DNA of 12,384 nt, taken from the NCBI GenBank assembly GCA_015067385.1, contig SVMP01000052.1, positions 1 to 12,384 on the forward strand, read 5' to 3'. This DNA comes from Oscillospiraceae bacterium. GTDB taxonomy: Bacteria; Bacillota; Clostridia; Oscillospirales; UBA644. Every line of letters starts with the position of its first letter. Position 1 is the first letter of the stretch. Below, piece by piece: positions 6,930 to 12,384 of this stretch. The notes under the pieces are model-generated. The model did not search any database, was not told where the DNA came from, and worked only from the letters and a program-made list of their open reading frames with translations. The position numbers and the translations under genes are program-made.

Positions 6930-8024
6930 GTGTCTCTTTCGGCATACGTCCATATCCCGTTCTGTGCACGCAAATGTAATTACTGTGCGTTTTATTCAGC
7001 GGCAACAAGCTCTGTTAAAACAGAGAAATATGTCCTTGCACTCGAAAATCAGATCAGGAAATCTTCGTCAAAAGGCGAAAAGTTAACGAGCGTCTTTTTC
7101 GGCGGCGGCACTCCGTCCGTATTGCCGCCTCATCTTTTTAACAGACTTCTTAAAGCTCTTTTCGAAACTTTCGATTTATCAGGTGCCGAAATTTCGACTG
7201 AGCTTAATCCCGACAGTGTCGATAATATTCTTGATCCGTCTGTTTTTTCGAAATTTAATCGTTTCAGCATGGGTGTCCAGTCGTTTGACGATGAAGAACT
7301 GTCGGTGCTCGGACGAATTCACAACGCAGATCAAGCCATAAAAGCTTTTGGAAAACTTCGCTCCGCAGGTGCAAATAACGTCAATATTGATCTTATGATC
7401 GCACTTCCGGGAGAAAACCATTTTCAAAAACTTGAAAGAACGCTTGAAACTGCAATAAAACTTTCTCCCGAGCATATTTCCGCTTATATTTTAACACCCG
7501 AAGAGAGCACGCCGTTATATGAAAAATACGGATATTTTAACGATGATATTGCTCCTGATATTTACCGATATGTCTGTAAAAGGCTTGCTTTTGCAGGATA
7601 TGAGCATTACGAAATATCAAACTTCTCAAAAAAAGGCTATCGTTGTTTGCATAATATGTGTTATTGGACTCAGCAAAAATACCTTGCATTCGGTCCCACT
7701 GCCTGCGGTTTTGACGGATCTTCTCGTTTTCGCATAGATTGTTCTATCGATGAATTTATCGAAAAAAACGGTTTGGTAGAGCCATTGGTGGAAGAAAATC
7801 TTTCTTTTACGGATCTCGAAGAAGAAAAAACAATGCTTTCTTTAAGACTTTGCGACGGCATTGATAAACAGACGTTTGACCGTATGATCGCAGATAAACA
7901 AAAAAAAGGTTTTGTGGAAAATCTCCTATCATCGTCTCTTGCATATGTAAATGATAAAGGCGGATTATCTCTTACCGATGACGGTTTTCTTGTTTCAAAC
8001 GAGATAATCAGAAATTTGATGTAA
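6930..8024 (+). CDS. hemW: HemW-like radical SAM haem chaperone (GTG start)
   Basis: This 364-residue protein is a radical SAM enzyme of the HemW group, once annotated as oxygen-independent coproporphyrinogen oxidase but regarded as a haem chaperone. Near the start, HIPFCARKCNYCAFYS carries the 4Fe-4S cluster Cys12, Cys16 and Cys19. The residue at position 21 is Phe, not the extra Cys of true HemN, which supports HemW. GGGTPS (58-63) is the SAM-binding glycine motif, and EHISAYILTPEESTPLY and FSKKGYRCLHNMCYW are typical. The C-terminal ~70 residues form the HemW winged helix. I chose GTG at 6930: GAGGAGG (6914-6920) lies nine bases upstream, and translation from an in-frame ATG at 6891 would add 13 residues overlapping the ABC-F gene and absent from the family. 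It begins one base after the ABC-F stop. Confidence 0.92.
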   Translation: MSLSAYVHIPFCARKCNYCAFYSAATSSVKTEKYVLALENQIRKSSSKGEKLTSVFFGGGTPSVLPPHLFNRLLKALFETFDLSGAEISTELNPDSVDNILDPSVFSKFNRFSMGVQSFDDEELSVLGRIHNADQAIKAFGKLRSAGANNVNIDLMIALPGENHFQKLERTLETAIKLSPEHISAYILTPEESTPLYEKYGYFNDDIAPDIYRYVCKRLAFAGYEHYEISNFSKKGYRCLHNMCYWTQQKYLAFGPTACGFDGSSRFRIDCSIDEFIEKNGLVEPLVEENLSFTDLEEEKTMLSLRLCDGIDKQTFDRMIADKQKKGFVENLLSSSLAYVNDKGGLSLTDDGFLVSNEIIRNLM

Positions 8025-8059
8025 AGATTCGTTTATAAAAAATTATTGAGGTAAATAAA

Positions 8060-8083
8060 ATGACTGCATTAAGAAGTATCTGA
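8060..8083 (+). CDS. Seven-residue leader peptide MTALRSI
   Basis: An ATG at 8060 is preceded by GAGGT (8048-8052) at the ideal seven-base distance and runs ACT-GCA-TTA-AGA-AGT-ATC to a TGA at 8081-8083. It is far too short to be a normal gene. Its stop codon is immediately followed by the first arm of a hairpin (8084), the standard geometry of leader ORFs that sense ribosome stalling. It contains Leu-Arg near its end; known macrolide-sensing leaders often contain Arg/Lys-x-Arg/Lys, which this lacks, so the inducer cannot be named. Translation is a prediction. Confidence 0.5.
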   Translation: MTALRSI

Positions 8084-8144
8084 GTACATGAAACTTTATT
8101 AAATAGTTTTATGTACTTTAAAATAACTGAAACTATTTAAGGAG
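8084..8144 (+). promoter_or_regulatory. Translation-attenuator-like pair of mutually exclusive hairpins
   Basis: Arm 1 (8084-8095) pairs with arm 2 (8105-8116) in a 12-bp stem with one G-U pair and a nine-base loop. Bases 8099-8111, overlapping arm 2, can instead pair with 8128-8140 in a 13-bp stem with one G-U pair and a 16-base loop. That second stem ends directly against GGAG (8141-8144), the Shine-Dalgarno of the gene at 8153, and includes the two A's before it. The two stems cannot coexist. Neither is followed by a U-run, so control of translation rather than termination is implied. A ribosome at the leader stop codon would cover arm 1, freeing arm 2 for the second stem. The pairings are seen in the sequence; the switch is inference. 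Confidence 0.55.
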
Positions 8145-8152
8145 ATTTTATA

Positions 8153-9265
8153 ATGATACTTCAGGATAATATAATAAAAGAATATTTAAAAAATGTATAC
8201 TTTTTTTCTGGAACACCGTGCGGTGGCAAAACGACAATTTCACGTGAATTATCAAAACGTCATGGTTTCATTGTTTATGACATTGATGAACAGTTTGAAA
8301 AACATAAAAAAATATCAGATCCTATTTTTCAACCGTCAATGAATAAAGTATTTAAAAATGCCGATGAATTTTTCGGGAGAACAGTTGATGAATACAAAAA
8401 ATGGCTCATTGATAATACTCGGGAACAATTTGATTTTGTTATTTTGGATCTCGTAAGGCTATCTCAAAATAAAATTGTATTGTGCGATTGTCATTTGACT
8501 CTTGAAGAAGCCCGTAAATTTACAGATCCGTCCCGAATAGTCTTTTTAATTAAAGAACCCTCGAACATTGTCGACGATTACTGTAATCGTTCGGATCATC
8601 AAGGGTTTAATGATTTTATAAACAGTGCGTCTGATCCCGAAAAAGCAAAAGCAATATGTAACGATACATTGAAAAGTCTCAATGAGAAACGATATAACGA
8701 TATCAAAAACAGTGACTATTTCTGGGTTGAAAGAACAAATTCGAGTACTGTCGAAGATACTGTTCAAAAAGTTGAGCAGCACTTTGGTTTTCTAAAAAAA
8801 GATTTATTTTTGAATTCATTGCAAATAATCAAGGTCGAAAAAGGTTCCGATCTTGCAGATGAATTGATTGAATTTGTCGAAAATTTCTCTTGGACAGAAG
8901 TTAAAGACCATGTTTTATCTATGCTTCGTAATTGGGAATTTACAGACTGGGAAACTCCTTTTGCTGCAACTGTAGATGGTCGTATCGTCGGAATGTCAAC
9001 TATTATGAAGACTGACTATTATCCGTTGCCCGATATTTTTCCATGGATCTCATGCATATTTGTTTCGGAAGAGTATCGTGGCAACAGAATAAGCGAAAAG
9101 CTCATTGATTTTGCAAATTCATATGCAAAAGGACTCGGTTTTTCGGAAACATATATTCCGTCTTCTCATGTCGGTTTGTATGAAAAATACGGTTATAAAT
9201 ATCTGAGAGATATTGTAAATTACGGAAATGAGACAGACCGTTTGTATTACAAAAAAATAGGATAA
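8153..9265 (+). CDS. P-loop kinase-like / GNAT acetyltransferase fusion protein
   Basis: This 370-residue two-domain protein has no function I can assign. Residues ~1-210 resemble small nucleotide-dependent kinases. There is a Walker A loop GTPCGGKT (20-27), an acidic DID (43-45) at the position of the shikimate-kinase DxD substrate site, and a hydrophobic strand ending in Asp (FVILD, 95-99). Residues ~222-370 look like a GNAT acyltransferase: DGRIVGMSTI (275-284), then SCIFVSEEYRGNRISEKLIDFA (300-321) for acetyl-CoA binding, and GLYEKYGY (341-348) near the end. The usual second glycine of the pyrophosphate loop is Arg312. The start is fixed by AAGGAG eight bases upstream. Codon use looks more AT-rich than in the neighbours (many AAA, AAT, ATA, TTT), suggesting a later arrival. 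It follows a leader ORF and switch-like hairpins, and ends at a strong terminator. Order is opposite to that of AAC(6')-APH(2''), where the acetyltransferase comes first. Confidence 0.75.
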   Translation: MILQDNIIKEYLKNVYFFSGTPCGGKTTISRELSKRHGFIVYDIDEQFEKHKKISDPIFQPSMNKVFKNADEFFGRTVDEYKKWLIDNTREQFDFVILDLVRLSQNKIVLCDCHLTLEEARKFTDPSRIVFLIKEPSNIVDDYCNRSDHQGFNDFINSASDPEKAKAICNDTLKSLNEKRYNDIKNSDYFWVERTNSSTVEDTVQKVEQHFGFLKKDLFLNSLQIIKVEKGSDLADELIEFVENFSWTEVKDHVLSMLRNWEFTDWETPFAATVDGRIVGMSTIMKTDYYPLPDIFPWISCIFVSEEYRGNRISEKLIDFANSYAKGLGFSETYIPSSHVGLYEKYGYKYLRDIVNYGNETDRLYYKKIG

Positions 9266-9268
9266 GCA

Positions 9269-9307
9269 TCAACCCCGATCTGAATTAGATCGGGGTTGAG
9301 TTCTTTT
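9269..9307 (+). terminator. Strong Rho-independent terminator
   Basis: A perfect 13-bp stem (9269-9281 with 9287-9299; arm TCAACCCCGATCT) with a five-base loop GAATT is followed by TTCTTTT at 9301-9307. It lies three bases after the kinase/GNAT stop codon and just before the convergent birA stop. On the minus strand the stem is followed only by TGCTTATCC, so it is best read as a plus-strand terminator. The symmetrical stem could still slow RNA polymerase coming from birA. Confidence 0.9.
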
Positions 9308-9310
9308 AAA

Positions 9311-10087
9311 TTATAATCTTATACTTATTTCACCTGAAGACAGTGCTGCTTTTTCGCCGTCTTCTTTTTTTATTATCAGACAACAGTTTTCGTCTATATC
9401 TTCTGCGATCGCATCGTATGATGTCCCTGCGTTGATAACGGTTATCTTTTTGCCGATAACAAAGCTTCTTTTTTTATATTCTTCGCTTGTTTTTTCAGGA
9501 TCGATCAAAGCCATTTCATTGAGAAATTCAGCCGTTATCTTTTCTCTGAGTCCGTGTTGAGCATTTTCGCTTACAGCACCGGCTATATATTTGATCTCTT
9601 CGGGAAAACCGCCGTCGGGTTCAAAAACATTTATTCCCACGCCTAAAACCGCATATTTGATCTTGCCGTTTTCAAAAACTGCTTCCGTAAGGATTCCGCA
9701 AGCTTTTTTGTCGTCGATAAAAATATCGTTGACCCATTTGATCTTCGGCTTTTTGTCAGTCGTTTTCTCTATTGCTTTACACATTGCGACTGCCGCCGCG
9801 GTCGTTATAAAAACAGTTTTTTCAGCAGGCAGATCCGGTTTGAGTAGGATGCTGATGTAAACTCCTGTTGCTGACGGTGAAAAGAAGTTTCGTCCCATAC
9901 GTCCTCGTCCGTTTGTTTGTTCGCTTGCTATGAGAACAGTGTTTTCTTCCTCACCTTGTTCCGCAAGTTCACGTAAAACAGTATTCGTGGAAGAGATTAA
10001 GTCATAGACATTGATTCTGTATTTTTTTGCATTTCCCGAAAGGGAGTTTTCAATAAGTTCTTTTGAAAGCGATGTCGAATCCGACAT
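9311..10087 (-). CDS. birA: Biotin--[acetyl-CoA-carboxylase] ligase, without DNA-binding domain
   Basis: This 258-residue enzyme activates biotin with ATP and attaches it to the lysine of biotin carrier proteins such as that of acetyl-CoA carboxylase. Visible motifs are SSTN (32-35), the biotinyl-AMP loop GRGRMGR (60-66), KWVND (117-121) with the key lysine, and GVGINV (149-154). A short C-terminal SH3-like cap covers ~205-258. It lacks the N-terminal helix-turn-helix of repressor-type BirA, since only about 25 residues precede the catalytic core, so it should not itself repress biotin genes. Its ATG shares one base with the pyrD stop (TAATG), implying translational coupling to pyrD. It is the last gene of the minus-strand operon and converges on the plus-strand run. 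Confidence 0.93.
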   Translation of the reverse strand: MSDSTSLSKELIENSLSGNAKKYRINVYDLISSTNTVLRELAEQGEEENTVLIASEQTNGRGRMGRNFFSPSATGVYISILLKPDLPAEKTVFITTAAAVAMCKAIEKTTDKKPKIKWVNDIFIDDKKACGILTEAVFENGKIKYAVLGVGINVFEPDGGFPEEIKYIAGAVSENAQHGLREKITAEFLNEMALIDPEKTSEEYKKRSFVIGKKITVINAGTSYDAIAEDIDENCCLIIKKEDGEKAALSSGEISIRL

Positions 10088-10956
10088 TACATATTCCTGC
10101 TTTCAATGAGCTTTTCGTAGTCTTTAAGGATCTTATACGGTGCTGCAGGATCGATAAGAGAAGCTGTACCTACCATGACTGCGCTTGCACCTGCATACAT
10201 AAATTCAAGTACGTTTTCCGCACTCATAATACCGCCCATACCGATTACGGGGATCTTTACTGCGTGAGATACCTGATATACCATTCTGATCGCAACGGGA
10301 AGAACCGCGGGACCGGAAAGACCTCCGAATGTATTTGCAAGAATAGGCTTGCCTGTCTTAATATCGATTCTCATACCGAGAAGCGTGTTGATAAGAGAAA
10401 CCGCATCCGCGCCTGCACTTTCAGCGGCGAGAGCCATATCCGTAATGCTTGTTACGTTCGGAGAAAGTTTAACGATAAGCGGCTGACGGAGAACATCTTT
10501 AACTCTTCTTGTTATTTCTGTGATGATCTTTGCATCAGTGCCGAATGCAAGACCGCCGTTTTTGACGTTCGGACAGGAAATATTCATCTCGACCATATCT
10601 GTGTCGGTAGGGGAGATGCGCTTTGCGATCTCAACATAATCATCAATGGTGCTTCCTGCGATGTTTGCAATAACCGTAGCACCTGCCTGCTTCATAAAAG
10701 GAAGCTCATGCTCTATGTAATAATCAACACCGGGGTTCTGAAGACCAACGGCATTAAGCATACCGGATGGCGTTTCTGCGATTCTGGGGGTGTCATTTCC
10801 CTCTTTCGGAAGGAGTGTCATACCTTTACCTGCAATGCCTCCAAGTTCGGAAATAGAGAATATTTCGTTCATTTCACGGCCGAATCCGCAAGTTCCGGAT
10901 GCCGTAAGGATCGGATTTTTAAGTGTAACGCCTGCTATATTTACGGAAAGATCCAT
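10087..10956 (-). CDS. pyrD: Dihydroorotate dehydrogenase, class 1B catalytic subunit
   Basis: This 289-residue FMN enzyme oxidises dihydroorotate to orotate, the fourth step of pyrimidine synthesis. KGMTLLPKEGNDTPR (44-58) and NAVGLQNPG (68-76) form the substrate/FMN pocket. MNISCPNVKNGG (124-135) carries Cys128, the catalytic base that marks class 1 enzymes. VKLSPN (162-167), GGLSG (211-215) and GMGGI (239-243) bind FMN. Class 1B enzymes pass electrons to NAD through a PyrK subunit; none is in the window, and pyrD here sits with birA and ispG rather than other pyr genes, so pyrK must be elsewhere or beyond the window. The start is supported by AGAGGT (10963-10968) six bases upstream. The gap to ispG is 25 bases. 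Confidence 0.94.
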   Translation of the reverse strand: MDLSVNIAGVTLKNPILTASGTCGFGREMNEIFSISELGGIAGKGMTLLPKEGNDTPRIAETPSGMLNAVGLQNPGVDYYIEHELPFMKQAGATVIANIAGSTIDDYVEIAKRISPTDTDMVEMNISCPNVKNGGLAFGTDAKIITEITRRVKDVLRQPLIVKLSPNVTSITDMALAAESAGADAVSLINTLLGMRIDIKTGKPILANTFGGLSGPAVLPVAIRMVYQVSHAVKIPVIGMGGIMSAENVLEFMYAGASAVMVGTASLIDPAAPYKILKDYEKLIESRNM

Positions 10957-10981
10957 ATTTATACCTCTTTTGTCAATTCAT

Positions 10982-12040
10982 TTATTTGTAACATTCGTTT
11001 AGTATGTAATCTGTTGCGGTCTGTCTGTCTGCGCCTCGTAAAACAACTTCGGTTTTACCGTCTGCATTTTTTGCAAAGATAACGTATTTGCCGTCTGCGC
11101 CGGTAACACCGATATCTGCTTCGGCGGCTTCACCGGGTCCGTTTACTATGCATCCCATAACGGCGACTTTCATATGTTTTTTTACGTTTGAAAGCTTTTT
11201 TTCAAGTTCCGCTGCAAGCCCCATGACATCCGTAGTTGTTCTTCCGCATGTCGGACAGGCGACGATCTCAACACCTTCCTTACGAAGACCGAGAGATCTC
11301 AATAGGGTCTTTGCCGCTATGATCTCTTCAACAGGGGGAGCAGAGATGGAATATCTGATAGTGCTTCCTATTCCGTCAAGTAATAGAGAACCTATTCCCA
11401 CAGAGTTTTTTATTAACCCCGATGACAGAGTTCCTGCTTCTGTAACACCAATATGAAGCGGATATCTTCCGTCGTTTATTCTGTCGAATATTCTGTATGC
11501 TTCTACCGTTTTTCTTACGTCTGAACATTTAATGGAAACTATCATATCGGAAAAATTAAGATCTTCCAATAATTCAACGTTTTTCTTTGCACTTTCGGCA
11601 AGCGCTTCTGCTGTGGGTGAGCCGTATTTCTTTAAAATGTCTTTTTCAAGGGAACCGCTGTTTATTCCGACTCTTATCGGAATGTTCCTTTCTTTGGCAC
11701 ATTCCACAACCTTTTTTATATGTTCTTCTCCGATATTTCCGGGGTTGATTCTTATTTTGTCCGCACCGGCATTAATTGCTGCCAATGCCATTCTGTAGTC
11801 GAAATGTATATCTGCAACAAGCGGTATTTTTAATTCTTTTTTTAACTCGGCAAATTTCTCTGCGCTTTCCTTATCGGGAACGGAAACTCGTAATATTTCA
11901 CATCCCGCTTCTTCCAGTTCTTTTGCTTGACAAACAAGCTCATCAAACTTTGAAAAAGGCACGGAGCACATTGACTGTATTGAAATCGGAGCAGTGCCGC
12001 CTACTGTAACATCGCCGACTCTTACGGATTTATATGTCAT
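10982..12040 (-). CDS. ispG: 4-hydroxy-3-methylbut-2-enyl diphosphate synthase (IspG/GcpE)
   Basis: This 352-residue iron-sulfur enzyme converts MEcPP to HMBPP, the penultimate step of the MEP isoprenoid pathway, which supplies among others the polyprenyl carrier for cell-wall synthesis. The barrel has DIHFDYRMAL (77-86), KIRINPGNIG (95-104), VGINSGSL (124-131) and HIGVTEAG (196-203). The C-terminal domain holds the cluster: ACPTCGR (261-267) gives Cys262 and Cys265, and MGCIVNGPGEA (295-305) gives Cys297 and Glu304. Length fits the short bacterial form. One oddity is that the N-terminal QSMTNTxTxD motif of most family members reads QSMCSVPFSKFD here (22-33). The gene lies 12 bases after rseP with AGGA before its start, an arrangement common in Clostridia. 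Confidence 0.95.
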   Translation of the reverse strand: MTYKSVRVGDVTVGGTAPISIQSMCSVPFSKFDELVCQAKELEEAGCEILRVSVPDKESAEKFAELKKELKIPLVADIHFDYRMALAAINAGADKIRINPGNIGEEHIKKVVECAKERNIPIRVGINSGSLEKDILKKYGSPTAEALAESAKKNVELLEDLNFSDMIVSIKCSDVRKTVEAYRIFDRINDGRYPLHIGVTEAGTLSSGLIKNSVGIGSLLLDGIGSTIRYSISAPPVEEIIAAKTLLRSLGLRKEGVEIVACPTCGRTTTDVMGLAAELEKKLSNVKKHMKVAVMGCIVNGPGEAAEADIGVTGADGKYVIFAKNADGKTEVVLRGADRQTATDYILNECYK

Positions 12041-12052
12041 TATTTTGATCCT

Positions 12053-12384
12053 TTAAACGATTGGGAAAAATATATCTTTGAAAACAATTACAACCATCAA
12101 GATCATCAATGCAGCAAGACCGATAAAATTGATCGTTGCTTCAACATCCTGCGGTATTTTCCTTCTGAATATCATTTCAAATAAAAGAAAAACAAAGCGT
12201 CCACCGTCAAGGGCGGGGAGGGGAAGTAGGTTGACAACGGCAAGATTTATCGATATAAGCGCTACCAGTGAAAGTAATGTTTCAAAACCTGATTGAGCTG
12301 CCTCGTAAATAACGCTTGATGTTCCAACAGGTCCGGAAACGTATTTTACAGAAAGCTTTCCTGTAACCATATCAATTATCGTGT
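12053..12384 (-). CDS. rseP: Site-2 metalloprotease RseP (M50), C-terminal part
   Basis: This is the last ~110 residues of an intramembrane zinc protease; the N-terminal HExxH part lies beyond the right edge. LPLPALDGGRFVFLLFE carries the LDG motif, whose Asp is the third zinc ligand, and it sits in a hydrophobic segment preceded by LISINLAVVNL. An upstream KYVSGPVG is the typical sequence just after the PDZ domain. A final transmembrane helix lies near the C-terminus (GLAALMILMVVIVF). The family cuts membrane-bound anti-sigma factors and signal-peptide remnants. The reading frame is open to the window edge, extending beyond the first in-frame Met visible at 12370. It is the upstream member of the rseP-ispG-pyrD-birA run. 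Confidence 0.93.
   Translation of the reverse strand, partial: TIIDMVTGKLSVKYVSGPVGTSSVIYEAAQSGFETLLSLVALISINLAVVNLLPLPALDGGRFVFLLFEMIFRRKIPQDVEATINFIGLAALMILMVVIVFKDIFFPIV

Noticed and set aside
8034..8039. Promoter for the kinase/GNAT gene (TATAAA)
   Set aside because: No -35 box is found at a workable distance; TTGATG at 8016-8021 is only 12 bases away.
8084..8119. Rho-independent terminator for the hemW transcript
   Set aside because: The stem is AU-rich and followed only by TTTAAAATAA, with no real U-run; the competing stem and leader ORF explain the structure better.
10063..11082. 339-codon plus-strand open frame
   Set aside because: It is antisense to pyrD and parts of birA and ispG; the Cys- and Arg-rich product has no family features.
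1..12384. CRISPR arrays, tRNA or rRNA genes, insertion sequences, phage genes
   Set aside because: I saw no regularly spaced repeats, tRNA or rRNA signatures, transposase motifs or terminal inverted repeats in the window.

Overview
The window reads as chromosomal DNA from a low-to-medium GC Firmicute, most likely an anaerobic gut-type member of class Clostridia. The basis is Shine-Dalgarno sites of the GGAGG type, sigma-A style promoters, a FemABX peptidoglycan-bridge enzyme, the MEP (non-mevalonate) isoprenoid pathway, class 1B dihydroorotate dehydrogenase, and an rseP-ispG gene order typical of Clostridia. Genus cannot be fixed from the sequence alone. Coding density is high and no stretch over 300 bases lacks a gene.

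Layout. (1) Positions 1-368 carry the 5' end of a Y-family (UvrX/UmuC-like) translesion DNA polymerase on the minus strand. (2) Positions 369-613 are a divergent control region with two clear promoters facing away from each other, a perfect 12-bp palindrome exactly midway between them, a cre-like site beside the plus-strand promoter and a weak LexA-like site inside the minus-strand promoter. (3) Positions 614-8024 are a tightly packed plus-strand run: GH35 beta-galactosidase, small lipoprotein, FemA/B-like aminoacyltransferase, DUF368/PopT polyprenyl-phosphate transporter, ABC-F ATPase and HemW. (4) Positions 8025-9307 look like an inserted accessory unit: a 7-codon leader ORF, two mutually exclusive RNA hairpins, a P-loop kinase-like/GNAT fusion protein and a strong terminator. 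(5) Positions 9311-12384, minus strand, are a housekeeping operon read as rseP (3' end) - ispG - pyrD - birA, convergent with the plus-strand run.

How the genes fit together. The middle of the plus-strand run has a cell-envelope theme: FemA/B acts on lipid-linked peptidoglycan precursor and PopT returns the lipid carrier that precursor uses. The lipoprotein may belong to the same theme. The GH35 enzyme at the head has no export signal, so it should act on imported galactosides. ABC-F and HemW are general housekeeping functions. The minus-strand operon joins a membrane protease, isoprenoid synthesis (the source of the same polyprenyl carrier), pyrimidine synthesis and biotin attachment.

The most unusual element is the unit at 8041-9265. 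A short leader ORF ends one base before a 12-bp hairpin, whose second arm can instead form a 13-bp hairpin ending exactly against the Shine-Dalgarno of the kinase/GNAT gene. This is the architecture of a translation attenuator as used by ribosome-targeting antibiotic resistance genes, but with apparently inverted logic, and it controls a protein whose function I cannot assign.
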